The notes beneath the pieces are model-generated. The model worked only from the letters and a program-made list of their open reading frames with translations, was not told the origin of the DNA and made no database searches. The translations under genes and the position numbers were made by a program. This document shows, one piece after another, positions 39,596 through 49,858 of a DNA stretch of 64,000 bases. Within the stretch, counting starts at the first letter, position 1. Every line of letters starts with the position of its first letter. The DNA is from a virus, in the IMG/VR virus record IMGVR_UViG_3300027971_000032, positions 40,905 through 104,904 of that record; one strand, given 5' to 3'.

Positions 39596-42500
39596 TATAA
39601 TATGGTTATGCTTGAAGTTGATATAATATTATTGTTAACAGTGCTGCTAAGTTTTACTTTACCAAAAAGCTTAGTACCCGCAACATGCAGAATTTCTCTA
39701 AGGATGTTAGTATACTTATCTAGCGGGATAGGGCTCTGTACTTCATAGGAATATTCTTGATAGTATTCGCCGTCATGAATCTTTTTGACATCGCTTAAAA
39801 ATCCATCCTTAGATGCATAATATCCGGAACCTATACCGTATCTAGTGACATTGCTCTTACCGGTAGCAATTTCCCCAGCAGCAGAAGTCATAGAAACCCC
39901 TTCATCCTGCTCATACCCAAAACCTGAGTCTATTACCTGTATGCTAGTCAATGAGCCTGCTTGATACACAACGTTTGATGTAACTACTGCATTATCTCCT
40001 GCAGCAGTTGAAAGTGTGTCTGGAGTTACACTTACAATGGAACAGTTAGATAAAGTAACCTGTCCTATCAGATTGTTAGAAGCACTAGGAACAAAATTAT
40101 TAAACAAGGATCTACGGCTTACAGTTATGACAGTAGAGTTGGAAGTTTTTATTTTTCCCTTTGCTATCTGTCCTAAAGTAGAGGTTGTCTTAGTATTAAA
40201 TTTAAAGACTCCTCCTGTTTGAGTATCTGTGATGTTATAGCTAGTATTAAATGTCCCGTCTAAGTTAACTACAGTTATAGTAACTGAATTTGAAGTTGCA
40301 TTAGTTGAATAACTATAAACCTCCCCAGATGCTATAATAGCAGTACCATTACTCTGTGTAAGTAAGTGATTAACTTCTAGTGTTGTGTTTCCGGATAGAG
40401 CATTGCAAGATAGTATGGTCGATGGTACTTGCGATGTTTGCGTGATTGTTTCATTAACTACAAAAGGAGGGCCGTTCAAGTTGCTAATTGCTATGATGTA
40501 ATCCTTAGTATCTAGTTCAGCAATTCCATATTCATAACCAATAACAGAGGGTGCAATATTATAATTTTCCCCTGGGTTGATATTTGATAGAGATGCAATT
40601 TCCCCTATAACCCGGTTATTAAATCTTAGTAGCTGTAGCATAGGCACATTCATGTCCCCTGCTGGCAACTTAAAGAACCCTAAAGGGAATGCTGGGATAA
40701 TAGACGCGTTAGTTCCAACACCGGTTGAGCCACCAGTACTATTAACCACAGACACAGTGGGCGTAGTTACATATTTACTACCAACGTTAGCAGAAAGATT
40801 TAATTTTATTATCCTGCCTGTACTATCAGTATTAATAGTAGCATTAGCGGCACCAAAAGAACCTATACCTGAATTTCCTCCGCTGAATACAACTATATTA
40901 GTATTATTGTAACCTGAGCCAGGATTATCTATAGTTAATGAACTGATATAGCCATAGGTTGAATTAACTCCGTTTAATGTCATGCTAGGGAATTCTATAG
41001 AATCAGATACACTGCCGTCATTATTAGCGGTTAGAAAATCTAAGCATATTCTAACTGTTTCAGTATCAACTAGTGAACCTATACTTGCATTTGCACCCTG
41101 TCCAGTTGAAAGAAGAGTTATTTCGCCGTATGTGTTAGAAGTAAGCCCCAATATTCTATTATTGGGTGTATCATCAAAAGCATTAACTACATTAATTAAC
41201 CCAATAAATTCAGAGCCTACTGAAATAACATTAGCAGTTGCTGACACATCGGTGTAGCTAGAAAGAATACCTCCAGCGTCTGATGCAACTAAAATAGTAC
41301 TTATTTCGGGTGATACTGTTCCATAAATGGTATTTCCAGGGTAAAACCGTGCACCATTTACTGATATTAGTTTATATGTGTTTGTGTTTGCTATGCCTGT
41401 AGTATAAAACTCGCATTGCAAATTGGTGTATGCAGCATCACTATAAAGCGAGATTTTATTAACTGTGTTAAATGTGCCTGTTGTACCCGACAACACAGCT
41501 TTTGGTACTGTATTGTAGCTGCCTAAAGAACTCCACGGCAGGGCCATTACTAGCCCAGCAGCGTTTGTGGTGGCTTGCTTAGCATACCAACCGACATGAA
41601 TACCGTTACTGGTAATAGAAGAAGTATTAACTGTAAGAGTTTTAGTACTAGTTATTTGACTTATTACACCTGTAGTAACGTTTGCGCTGCCATTAGATTG
41701 CTGCATAACGTCGCCTACTGTGAATTCAGCAGTTGACGAAGTATTACTTATAGCAGTTATAAAAGAAATGTTGGCTAGTCTTATAAAGTTATTAGCGTTT
41801 ATATTGCCCGACACTTTACTTACTAAGAAAGTGCCTATGTTATTGGCAGGCACTGTTACTATATCGCATATTAATGCTGTAGCGTTGGCTTGATTTATAG
41901 CTATACCTCCAATCACATCACTTACCGATAAGGTAGTACTATTACCAGTTAAATTATTTAACGTAATATTCCATAAATCCTGCTTTACTTTTTCAAACCT
42001 TTGAAAATCAGTTATACTTGTATTTGAATTGGTTCTGTTAAGAACTTTTAACATCTTGCGGGCTACAATAAGGGAATTATTACTGTATCCCCATCCTCCG
42101 TCTACAAGAGTAAATTTTACTAAACCGGTTTGAGTTTCTATACCAGTTACAATAGCCTTTCCTTCAACGCCTTTGCTCGATACAATCTCTACCTGTTCCC
42201 CCACTGCAAACCCTGCACCACCTGTTGTAATATCAACAGTTGTAAGTGAACCTACAACTATAGGTGCATCTTTGAGCACTTGATCTACAAATTCAATTAT
42301 AGAGTCGCCGGTAACAAATGATCCTCTTACATTACTTAAGTAAAGAACATCTATTATCTTACCTTTGATATTTCTCTTAACGATATATTCACAATATCCT
42401 CTAGCACCAGAAACCGACCCTATAATTTCTCTACCAATAAAATTAATAGTTCTAGGGGATTCAGTTATCTCTAAGTAATTAGGAATTACCCATCTACCAG

Positions 42501-43104
42501 ACGAGGGCTTAAGTATATCGTCTCCCGGATAATATGTGGTAGCTCCTACTCCAAACACTAGTTTAAATAACAGATCTATAGATCTTTCCGTACCTTTTGA
42601 GCTATACAAATCTTGTGCAGCTTTTATTAAAGTCTTTTTAGCCGTGAAGGTATCAAATTGAATACCCTTTAGGTACTTTTCTTTAAAATAAACTAAAAAA
42701 CGCTCTGTGGTTGAATCCACATCTCTATAAGAAAATAGTTTTCTTGCATTGTAGATTGGATTCGTGCTAGTAATTTCTCTAATGTAAGAGCTGCCCCCGC
42801 CATCGCTAGTAATGAGCTCGATGCTATTAAGACACTGACTAGTACATCTAAACCCGTCGCTTGTTACTCTTACTAGTATATTACTAGAATCTATACTCTC
42901 TATAACACCAGATGCAGGCGATTGATATACATTATCACCTATATTAAAATTCTCTGGATTAGATAATCTAATATAAACATAATTTTGTTCTAGCCACCTA
43001 TAATATTCTTTAGCGAATAGAACGAATAGCGGTCCTTCTTCTTTATAAAAGTCAGGGAACTGGCTTTCTACAAAATTAGAAATACTTTGTTCTACATTAT
43101 ACAT
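39595..43104 (-). CDS. gp7: Baseplate wedge protein gp7 homologue
   Basis: 1169 residues (T4 gp7 1032). The N-terminal region has SQFPDFYKEEGPLFVLFAK and FLVYFKEKYLKGIQF. The segment AQDLYSSKGTERSIDLLFKL (residues about 165-185) matches the T4 gp7 stretch DFYSTKGIEASYKFLFKV. The remainder is long beta-rich, Asn/Ser-rich repeats with GSGYNNTNIVVFSGG-type motifs. Genes follow T4 order (6, 7, 8), and start and stop codons overlap by one base on each side. Predicted role: core of the wedge linking gp6/gp25/gp53 to peripheral parts. Confidence 0.75.
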   Translation of the reverse strand: MYNVEQSISNFVESQFPDFYKEEGPLFVLFAKEYYRWLEQNYVYIRLSNPENFNIGDNVYQSPASGVIESIDSSNILVRVTSDGFRCTSQCLNSIELITSDGGGSSYIREITSTNPIYNARKLFSYRDVDSTTERFLVYFKEKYLKGIQFDTFTAKKTLIKAAQDLYSSKGTERSIDLLFKLVFGVGATTYYPGDDILKPSSGRWVIPNYLEITESPRTINFIGREIIGSVSGARGYCEYIVKRNIKGKIIDVLYLSNVRGSFVTGDSIIEFVDQVLKDAPIVVGSLTTVDITTGGAGFAVGEQVEIVSSKGVEGKAIVTGIETQTGLVKFTLVDGGWGYSNNSLIVARKMLKVLNRTNSNTSITDFQRFEKVKQDLWNITLNNLTGNSTTLSVSDVIGGIAINQANATALICDIVTVPANNIGTFLVSKVSGNINANNFIRLANISFITAISNTSSTAEFTVGDVMQQSNGSANVTTGVISQITSTKTLTVNTSSITSNGIHVGWYAKQATTNAAGLVMALPWSSLGSYNTVPKAVLSGTTGTFNTVNKISLYSDAAYTNLQCEFYTTGIANTNTYKLISVNGARFYPGNTIYGTVSPEISTILVASDAGGILSSYTDVSATANVISVGSEFIGLINVVNAFDDTPNNRILGLTSNTYGEITLLSTGQGANASIGSLVDTETVRICLDFLTANNDGSVSDSIEFPSMTLNGVNSTYGYISSLTIDNPGSGYNNTNIVVFSGGNSGIGSFGAANATINTDSTGRIIKLNLSANVGSKYVTTPTVSVVNSTGGSTGVGTNASIIPAFPLGFFKLPAGDMNVPMLQLLRFNNRVIGEIASLSNINPGENYNIAPSVIGYEYGIAELDTKDYIIAISNLNGPPFVVNETITQTSQVPSTILSCNALSGNTTLEVNHLLTQSNGTAIIASGEVYSYSTNATSNSVTITVVNLDGTFNTSYNITDTQTGGVFKFNTKTTSTLGQIAKGKIKTSNSTVITVSRRSLFNNFVPSASNNLIGQVTLSNCSIVSVTPDTLSTAAGDNAVVTSNVVYQAGSLTSIQVIDSGFGYEQDEGVSMTSAAGEIATGKSNVTRYGIGSGYYASKDGFLSDVKKIHDGEYYQEYSYEVQSPIPLDKYTNILREILHVAGTKLFGKVKLSSTVNNNIISTSSITIL

Positions 43105-44909
43105 TAGATTCTTACCGGGCTAACGGATACAGTTACATCTTCATCTCTAATTAGAAGTATAACATTTTTGTCTGAATTAATATCTTTATGTACTGGTGTT
43201 GCGTATAGTTTAATTTCTGACCCTGTATAATCATCAATTATAAGATTAGAAATATTTACAGTACCGCTAGTATAATTAATTGTACCTATCTTAGCAATCT
43301 TTTTATGATCACTACCTTGCAGAGTAATTGTATGCAGATTGCCTTGCCCATCATCTTCTAAGAAATAGTCAGCATTATTTTTTCTAAAAACGCTAGATCT
43401 AATATTATGCACTGCATTGGATGGGTGTGTAGTGGTGCTTGGTATGTCCTGTATTACATTATTAGTAATTGCATACCCGAAAGATATAGTTGTTGTATAT
43501 TCAGCTCCACGTGTAGGCTGTAAAGACTTGAATGGCACTACTGTAGTTTCATTACTTAAAATGCTTGGATGTGTATCATCAATAATCTTTAAAAATTTAC
43601 TAAATCTTAAAGTGCTCTTAAAGTTCTGCAAGAATGATTGATTGTAGTTACTAATGCTCAAGGCAACCAAGGACTTTATATCGTTATCTTTTAAAGATGT
43701 AATATTAATATTGTATTGAACGTTGGACGCAACTTCTACATATAAAAATTCAGGCTCTACTATAACCGGGTCAATCGAAAGAGGCGATCTAGACTTTATA
43801 AAGTTGTAGAATTTTCTCTTGGTTAATTCTGGAGTACCTTCTGAGCCTACAACATCTACAGAAATAAAGACCTTGCCATATTGAGGTGGGGAGACTGTGT
43901 CACCGCCATAAGCTGAAATGGCTTGTATTTCAGGAAAGTTTTGTAGTAGTAGATTCTCGTAGTCGCTAGTAGTTACTGCACGTTCTTGATTTTGATATGC
44001 ACGAGGTGCATTATACTTAATAGAATCATCCGATTCGTTTATGCTTCCGCCTGATGCAGCTGATATAACTGCAATAGGGCTCACATTAGTCTGAGACTGA
44101 ATTGGTCCGTCTAAGAAAAACGCTGATGAGCCGTTCGGCAATTCACCATTACATACTCGATATTCAACTAGAACTGTTGCCCCGTTAAGTGGCTTTCTAC
44201 CAATTATGTTATCTCCAAACAATATCTCATACTGAAAATTTTCGGCTGCTTGTAAGAAGTAACAATTAGTATTAGCATTTACCCCTAAGAATGACGTTGC
44301 TCTGTTATATGTGTAGGTGTTAGCGCCGCTATTTTCCAGAACTAATACACTAATACTTCTGGTGTCAACAGTAGGGTTAGACAGCACAAAACGTTGAGCG
44401 GTGTTTGTGGAATCAAAAACAAAGGTATCTGTAAGGTAATTACCTTCAAAAATTTCTAAATCATCTATAACAATAACACCGTTTGAGCTCGAATTAAAAA
44501 TTAAATTCTCTTCTGTACTAAAGGTATAGCTGTTACTACCTAGTTTAGTAGTAAATGTGGTACCCTTAGGTACTAAGATAGAATTGAGTGGTGTAGATGG
44601 AAAGATGTTGAAAGATACGTGTGCAGAGGATGATGTAAATGATCGAGGAACATAGTTTAGCTCTTTAGCGTGAGATACGATGCTCTCTCTAAGCTGAGCT
44701 GAATCCAAAAACATCTCACTGCCTACCATGTTAAGATAGTAGGAATTTAAGTATGTGTTGTATGAAAGTACATCTAAGAGCTGAGAGATATTCGAGCCTT
44801 CAAAGTTAACATCTTTAAAGGGTGAATCTGATCTTTTAAGATAATCTATTAAATTACCTTTGATAGTCTCAAAATCTAGACCTACTAGATTAATACTTGT
44901 ATTTGACAT
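43104..44909 (-). CDS. gp6: Baseplate wedge protein gp6 (baseplate J family)
   Basis: 601 residues. The N-terminus LDFETIKGNLIDYLKRSDSP and LLDVLSYNTYLNSYYLNMV with RESIVSHAKELNYVPRS is diagnostic for gp6. VLVEYRVCNGELPNGS and RAVTTSDYENLLLQNFPEI are the baseplate-J signature. gp6 forms the ring that holds the wedges together. Overlaps gp25 and gp7 by one base each. Length near T4 gp6 (660). Confidence 0.9.
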   Translation of the reverse strand: MSNTSINLVGLDFETIKGNLIDYLKRSDSPFKDVNFEGSNISQLLDVLSYNTYLNSYYLNMVGSEMFLDSAQLRESIVSHAKELNYVPRSFTSSSAHVSFNIFPSTPLNSILVPKGTTFTTKLGSNSYTFSTEENLIFNSSSNGVIVIDDLEIFEGNYLTDTFVFDSTNTAQRFVLSNPTVDTRSISVLVLENSGANTYTYNRATSFLGVNANTNCYFLQAAENFQYEILFGDNIIGRKPLNGATVLVEYRVCNGELPNGSSAFFLDGPIQSQTNVSPIAVISAASGGSINESDDSIKYNAPRAYQNQERAVTTSDYENLLLQNFPEIQAISAYGGDTVSPPQYGKVFISVDVVGSEGTPELTKRKFYNFIKSRSPLSIDPVIVEPEFLYVEVASNVQYNINITSLKDNDIKSLVALSISNYNQSFLQNFKSTLRFSKFLKIIDDTHPSILSNETTVVPFKSLQPTRGAEYTTTISFGYAITNNVIQDIPSTTTHPSNAVHNIRSSVFRKNNADYFLEDDGQGNLHTITLQGSDHKKIAKIGTINYTSGTVNISNLIIDDYTGSEIKLYATPVHKDINSDKNVILLIRDEDVTVSVSPVRI

Positions 44910-45334
44910 TAACGGATCCTGTTAATAAGCAGCTCTAGTGTAATTGGTTCCTTTTTATTTATTACACTAAAAACAACAGTTATGGCATAAGCATCGTAGT
45001 CATAAAGTGCAGTAACATTAATAGCAATAACATTTGCTCTTGGCTCGTAATTACTAATAGCATTTGCAACATAATCCTTAAGTAAACTTTCCGTAACAGG
45101 GGTCATGTTTTCAAATAATAACGATCTTATGTCACTACCAAATTGAGGGTTCATTAGCTTCTCGCCTCTATTGGTAAGCAATATATTTCGTATACTTCTC
45201 TTTACAGCATCATCATTAAAGGTTCTAGTAAGATCCTTCTTATTAGGATGAATAGCAAGATTAGTTTGCAAGTCAGAATAGTAAATATTCTGCTTTTGGG
45301 TTTCTTTGAGAGTATAACGCTTAACTACTGCCAT
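44909..45334 (-). CDS. gp25: Baseplate wedge protein gp25
   Basis: 141 residues, close to T4 gp25 (132). It has the gp25/W family pattern: AVKRSIRNILLTNRGEKLMN, PQFGSDIRSLLFENM and the EPR motif in ISNYEPRANVIAI. gp25 forms the inner wedge heterotrimer with gp6 and gp53 and contacts the sheath. All three are present in this window. Confidence 0.92.
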   Translation of the reverse strand: MAVVKRYTLKETQKQNIYYSDLQTNLAIHPNKKDLTRTFNDDAVKRSIRNILLTNRGEKLMNPQFGSDIRSLLFENMTPVTESLLKDYVANAISNYEPRANVIAINVTALYDYDAYAITVVFSVINKKEPITLELLINRIR

Positions 45335-45628
45335 TTAACCACCTGCAAACACGTTAGGTGAACCAGCTGCTACCTTAGTGCAGCTAGTAATAGCGTCACC
45401 TACACGCCCTGCTCCCTTTCCATTCACAAATACTGATTTTGATCCTGTAGTAATAGGTGCAGCATGAGAACCGCATGAGCTGCCCCCTGGCTTCTTATGA
45501 ACGGTATTATTGTCGCCTTGGCGGCTCCACTTAATGCCGTTGACATATACGTCAGGTGACCCTTGAGCTCTAGTCATACCAGAGCAATGAGGAACGTCAG
45601 CATCGCCTATTCTAGTTGCCGCCGGCAT
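45335..45628 (-). CDS. PAAR-repeat spike tip protein
   Basis: 97 residues with PAAR family layout: AATRIGDADVPHCSG, SPDVYVNGIKWSRQGD, HAAPITTGSKSVFVNGKGAG, RVGDAITSCTKVAAGSPNVF. Conserved His and Cys residues would bind the zinc or iron at the cone tip. It sharpens the cell-puncturing spike (T4 gp5.4 equivalent) and is next to the spike gene. Overlaps the 70-aa gene by 17 bases. Confidence 0.92.
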   Translation of the reverse strand: MPAATRIGDADVPHCSGMTRAQGSPDVYVNGIKWSRQGDNNTVHKKPGGSSCGSHAAPITTGSKSVFVNGKGAGRVGDAITSCTKVAAGSPNVFAGG

Positions 45629-45824
45629 ATCTTTCTCTTTTTAAAAGATCTTCAAACAGTGTTTGAAATTGCTCCATTTGACCATGCTCTATATCTGTAT
45701 GAGGTGGTTCTGGGGTAACTGGCTCAAAGCTGATAAGATTATCAAATACTAAAGGAATATCGTTATAATCTTGAAAGCTTAAAATCTTGCCCTCGTTAAG
45801 TATTACAAAGTTGCCTTTTATCAT
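45612..45824 (-). CDS. Small conserved-looking protein between spike and PAAR genes
   Basis: 70 residues: IKGNFVILNEGKILSFQDY, NDIPLVFDNLISFEPVTPEP, then an acidic helix with QFQTLFEDLLKRERY. The start overlaps the gp5 stop (ATGA) and the end overlaps the PAAR gene, so it is embedded in the spike operon and almost certainly translated. Role unknown; spike assembly is plausible. Confidence 0.7.
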   Translation of the reverse strand: MIKGNFVILNEGKILSFQDYNDIPLVFDNLISFEPVTPEPPHTDIEHGQMEQFQTLFEDLLKRERYAGGN

Positions 45825-46546
45825 GGGTTCAGATCTATTCTAGGTGCTTTAAATTTCATGTTACCTTTAGATTCAACGGTATATGTGCCGTCTACTAAAA
45901 TGTTAACATTCCCCTTTACTCGTACATTGACATTACCGCCAATCCATACTTCTCGATTCTTGACTACAATATCAAAATCATTATCGACTACTTTAGATAC
46001 ATGTCGCCCTACGTTATTAACTTCTGTGTACGTGCCTGATTTATGATAAACATGAATACGCTCTTTATCCGGGGTGTCATCTATTTCGATAACATGCCCT
46101 CTCTCAGTTCTTATGACTTTGTTATAGGGATATTTAGCACCGTAAGCAGAAGCTGGCTCTGGTCCAGTAAGCTCTTTATTAATAGAATTAATTTCTCTTG
46201 CTTCTTTCGGCACATCGTGATTCTCTTGCTTATTACCTGGAATGCCTGCAAGCGTCCCCATAACTATAGGGTTGTTGCCGTCATTACCATCCATAAAGAA
46301 TCCTACTACAGTAGTGCCTACTAAAATACCTGTGGGCGATATACCTACAGTTTTTAAACTAGCACTGTTAATAGGATTGAGAACATTTGCCCATGGCAAT
46401 TCTGTAGTTTTTATAAGTGATGTATTTTCAGAGTGAACATTATAAATTCTCACCCGAACGCGACCTAGTTTAAGCGGGTCGTTTCTATCTTCGACTACAC
46501 CTATAAACCAAGTAAAACCTTCTTTTCCTAATAATCCTGTTGTCAT
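45821..46546 (-). CDS. gp5: Baseplate hub spike protein gp5-like, without lysozyme domain
   Basis: 241 residues from the ATG at 46546, which overlaps the upstream stop (TAATG); a TTG two codons earlier is less likely. Residues about 10-100 are the OB-fold: FTWFIGVVEDRNDPLKLGRV, RVRIYNVHSEN, LPWANVLNPINSA, GILVGTTVVGFFMDG. The C-terminal part (IVVKNREVWIGGNVNVRVKG, NVNILVDGTYTVESKGN) forms a short beta-helix needle. T4 gp5 (575 aa) has a lysozyme domain between these parts; here it is absent, and a T4-type lysozyme domain occurs in the plus-strand protein at 54332-56260. Confidence 0.85.
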   Translation of the reverse strand: MTTGLLGKEGFTWFIGVVEDRNDPLKLGRVRVRIYNVHSENTSLIKTTELPWANVLNPINSASLKTVGISPTGILVGTTVVGFFMDGNDGNNPIVMGTLAGIPGNKQENHDVPKEAREINSINKELTGPEPASAYGAKYPYNKVIRTERGHVIEIDDTPDKERIHVYHKSGTYTEVNNVGRHVSKVVDNDFDIVVKNREVWIGGNVNVRVKGNVNILVDGTYTVESKGNMKFKAPRIDLNP

Positions 46547-47799
46547 TACCAACCCACCTTATTGCAATCAAAAGAAACTCTATGTTTAAATCTACCATCA
46601 TCTAGGTAGATAAAATGTCTTAATTTAGTAAGAATATAGTTGCCTGAATAGTTACTATCTTTTTTATCTGATGTTTTTATACCTGATGTATCGGGTAGTT
46701 TTAATTCTATTAAATCCCCTGCTTTTAAATTACTATCCCCATGCACGTAGCCTCTTACAATATTCTGATTAAATAGCGTTGCGTACGCCTGTTTATAGCT
46801 TAGATAGTCAGCAATAAAGTCTGGATTTTTACTGGAGTCTTTAGGAGCAAAGAACTTATATGCATCGTTGGATGACTGATCGTTTATAAAACTTGCGCTA
46901 TTTGGTAGTGTTGTTTTTTTATTTTGACCGGTTTCTATCTTACCAGCTTGTTCAGTAAGCTTGAATTTAACTTCCTCAAAACCTTTAGTCAGTATATCAT
47001 ACGACTTAGTAATATTGTTAAACACACCGCCAGATAACTTACCTGCAGTATCTGTCTTTTTAAGATGCTCAAAGTTTATTAAGTTTCTAAAGTTGTGTGC
47101 TTCTCTTTGAGGGTCTTCTTTAGTAGCCGGCGAATAAGTGAATACTCTGCTTTCTATAGTTGATTTACCCTTTTCTAAAAGGGTCTCCAACGATACAAAA
47201 TGATAACCTAACTGATCTTCATAGAACACAAATACACCGCCGGTTTTAGCAGTAGCGGAGATTGCTCTTTGTCTTAATAAATCTATAGCTTCGAAAGCTT
47301 TGCATCTGGGCATAGTCCATTTAATAATACCTTTGGTCTGCTCAATAAAAAGCTTCTTATCTGTCTTTATAATATTTGTAAGAATATCTTTGACTATATT
47401 GTCAATAGTATCTTCATAATATCGTTGAACGTTTTTAGTGGTGCCATTGAAGTGATCTGATGATACACATTGGAGCTTATAAACTTTACCTAGATTGCTT
47501 TCTATTACTGCTTCACTGCTTATGTTAAAAACTCTTAGTTTATAAGTTATTATATCATCTCTAAATGGTGACTTAAAAGATATACTAATCGTTTCTTCCC
47601 CTAGGATAGGAAGCTTAGTAACCAGGTCAATTTGATCGTCAATTAAAATATCACAAAATAAAGTAGGCTCTTCCAAGTCTTCGTATATCGATACTTGCTT
47701 TACTTGGCCTCTTATATCCTTAGTATCTGATCCATTGCTATTGGTGATTTTAATATCATAGATCTTTACATCACCGTTTTCTTTAAATGAAAGAGTCAT
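46546..47799 (-). CDS. gp27: Baseplate hub protein gp27 homologue
   Basis: 417 residues (T4 gp27 391). Motifs include VKQVSIYEDLEEPTLFCDIL, EETISISFKSPF, TIDNIVKDILTNI and KWTMPRCKAFEAIDLLRQRA, followed by GGVFVFYEDQLGYHFVSLET, a layout seen in gp27/gpD-type hub proteins. The C-terminus has KAGDLIELKLPDTSG and GNYILTKLRHFIY. It lies between gp53 and gp5, with which it would form the torus at the end of the tail tube. Confidence 0.8.
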   Translation of the reverse strand: MTLSFKENGDVKIYDIKITNSNGSDTKDIRGQVKQVSIYEDLEEPTLFCDILIDDQIDLVTKLPILGEETISISFKSPFRDDIITYKLRVFNISSEAVIESNLGKVYKLQCVSSDHFNGTTKNVQRYYEDTIDNIVKDILTNIIKTDKKLFIEQTKGIIKWTMPRCKAFEAIDLLRQRAISATAKTGGVFVFYEDQLGYHFVSLETLLEKGKSTIESRVFTYSPATKEDPQREAHNFRNLINFEHLKKTDTAGKLSGGVFNNITKSYDILTKGFEEVKFKLTEQAGKIETGQNKKTTLPNSASFINDQSSNDAYKFFAPKDSSKNPDFIADYLSYKQAYATLFNQNIVRGYVHGDSNLKAGDLIELKLPDTSGIKTSDKKDSNYSGNYILTKLRHFIYLDDGRFKHRVSFDCNKVGW

Positions 47800-48668
47800 G
47801 ATACTAGATCAGATATTTCTTTTTCGATATTGTCGATATAAGCTTTATCAATAAGCTTAATAAATTTTCTACTAGAATTTAACTCATCTTCATAGGTATA
47901 GAAGCTGGCCGGCTCCCAGTACACTGCTTCTGTGTTGCTGATAGTATTAGCAACGTATGTTATACTTAGAACATTTGCAGTAGCGCCAGACTCTTGACCA
48001 GTAATAACACTAATAGTATTATTGGTATTAAAAAATTGACCTTCTATATGGTTTATAAAGACTGTGTTACTTACAATATTTTTAACACTGCCTGTAGCTG
48101 AAATACCTTGTGTATTTGATTGCTTAATAATCTCGCCTACACTGAAGCTATTAGAATTATTAGTGTCTATCGATATTACTTTGTTAGTCTCTACCACCCA
48201 ATTTAATTCTTTACGAACATAGAACATTGTTGTGCCTTGTTCGTTTACTTCAGGTCTCCAGTACTTTTTAACTGCAGAGGGGTATACACCTTCATTTTCG
48301 AATTGTGATGTAGATAGCATTCTATCGTCATCTTGATAAGATACTCTATAAAATGCTGTTTTATTAATTGCGTTGGCAACACTACCATATTTTTTAACTA
48401 TGTATTGTTCGAAGGTAGAAGAATCGAGAGGCCATTCATAATATGGATCTACTGTCTTATTACACATGTAAACAACCCAGACATATCTGGCATCACCATA
48501 ATAGTTTAATGCTACATGATCGGGCTTCTCGCCATCTTTAATAGTATATGGATAAAATAAAGACGAATTATTAAAAGAAGACTCAGAAAATTTTAACTTT
48601 GTTAAAAGATTAATGCCTATGTTGTTGGCATAATTAATAACTGGAAATTTTTCAAAAAGATTATTCAT
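47796..48668 (-). CDS. gp53: Baseplate wedge protein gp53
   Basis: 290 residues (T4 gp53 196). The segment LNYYGDARYVWVVYMCNKT followed by DPYYEWPLDSSTFEQYIVKK matches T4 gp53 (IYGNPQLYWVLLMCNDNYDPYYGW). Extra length comes from a beta-rich insertion (FSVGEIIKQSNTQGISATGS, NTISVITGQESGATANVLSI) also seen in other proteins of this phage. Start overlaps gp48 by one base. Confidence 0.9.
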   Translation of the reverse strand: MNNLFEKFPVINYANNIGINLLTKLKFSESSFNNSSLFYPYTIKDGEKPDHVALNYYGDARYVWVVYMCNKTVDPYYEWPLDSSTFEQYIVKKYGSVANAINKTAFYRVSYQDDDRMLSTSQFENEGVYPSAVKKYWRPEVNEQGTTMFYVRKELNWVVETNKVISIDTNNSNSFSVGEIIKQSNTQGISATGSVKNIVSNTVFINHIEGQFFNTNNTISVITGQESGATANVLSITYVANTISNTEAVYWEPASFYTYEDELNSSRKFIKLIDKAYIDNIEKEISDLVS

Positions 48669-49852
48669 TAGTTATTAGACGGCTTATTGACATTGTTAAT
48701 AAAATCATTACCTGCTTTAATAATACCTTGTGCGCCTCTATTGCCTAGTTTCGTAAAGGTATTTCTTGACAATGGCTTGATTTCCCCGAACTGCAATGAA
48801 ATTGATATTTCTGCAGGATGCTCACCGTTTTTAGTAAATGCTGGAGTACCAGATGGCGCATAATTTACTGTCATGCCTCTTAAATAGCAGTCTTGCACAA
48901 AATAATAATCTTCATCGATAAAGGGAGATGATAGCTTTATGCTGCATTGATCTGGAAATTGTAAAAGAAGACCGTTCAATTCTGGGTGCATTCTTTCTTT
49001 AAATGTTCGAATAATTTTCTTAAGGGAATCAGCTTCTGCTCTTGAATTAGGAGAGAAAGTATAACTAAACGAATGTTCTCTTAATGACACGCCTTCGAAC
49101 TGCAATTCTTGATATGGGTTTAATACTGTGCCTGTAACTCTATCTATTGCAGCACCTGCAGTTTCTAAACCTAGGGTACTAGCAGCTTGTCTTACTGCAT
49201 ATAAGCCTGCAGTTGCACCACCACTAGATGTGGCTATGCCAGCTACCTTCTTGCCTACATCCTTTGCTGCTGCACCTGCTTGATTTGCTGAACCGTTAAA
49301 CATCTTATTAAGTGTCTCTTGATTCATTAAACCAGCTTCTTCTAGTACCCCTAGCATACCCAGCTGCTTGTCTGAGTACGACATATTAAATGATTCTTGA
49401 AGATTGGCAGGTATAGGTAATGTTATAGTTACACTAGGCACTAATCTTCTAGGTGCAATAGGCGATGATTGAAAACGATCTTTAAAGGTAAAGGTAATAA
49501 AGTATTTACCTACATCTTTAGGATATTGTAGACTTCCTGGCGATTTAGTTTTGCTAGGAGAATTTTCTGGTGTGTCAGAATTAATAGGAGAAGCCACGCC
49601 TAGATTATCTTTAAGTTGAGGTACTATTCCAGAGCCGTAGCTACCGAAAGCCCCCTTTACGGATCCTGAAGAGGAGAATCCAGACAGTCCTAACTTTGAA
49701 GATAAATTATTAAATACATTAGAAAGCCCAGTTGAAGCACCGGTACTAGAAGGGCCAAAGTATGTCGTCTTGCCGCCATCACCGTTATAAGAAACTGAAG
49801 ATTGATCGGCAATGGAAGTTTTATTAGAAAAATTACTGAAGTCGAAGGCCAT
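48668..49852 (-). CDS. gp48: Baseplate tail-tube cap gp48
   Basis: 394 residues (T4 gp48 364). A Ser/Gly-rich N-terminal 85 residues precede FITFTFKDRFQ and SVTITLPIPANLQES. The C-terminal half has VLNPYQELQFEGVSLREHSF, SYTFSPNSRAEADSLKKIIR and FKERMHPE, the gp48 signature. It initiates tube polymerisation on the hub with gp54. It starts only 6 bases from the divergent gp4 gene. Confidence 0.88.
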   Translation of the reverse strand: MAFDFSNFSNKTSIADQSSVSYNGDGGKTTYFGPSSTGASTGLSNVFNNLSSKLGLSGFSSSGSVKGAFGSYGSGIVPQLKDNLGVASPINSDTPENSPSKTKSPGSLQYPKDVGKYFITFTFKDRFQSSPIAPRRLVPSVTITLPIPANLQESFNMSYSDKQLGMLGVLEEAGLMNQETLNKMFNGSANQAGAAAKDVGKKVAGIATSSGGATAGLYAVRQAASTLGLETAGAAIDRVTGTVLNPYQELQFEGVSLREHSFSYTFSPNSRAEADSLKKIIRTFKERMHPELNGLLLQFPDQCSIKLSSPFIDEDYYFVQDCYLRGMTVNYAPSGTPAFTKNGEHPAEISISLQFGEIKPLSRNTFTKLGNRGAQGIIKAGNDFINNVNKPSNN

Positions 49853-49858
49853 AAATAG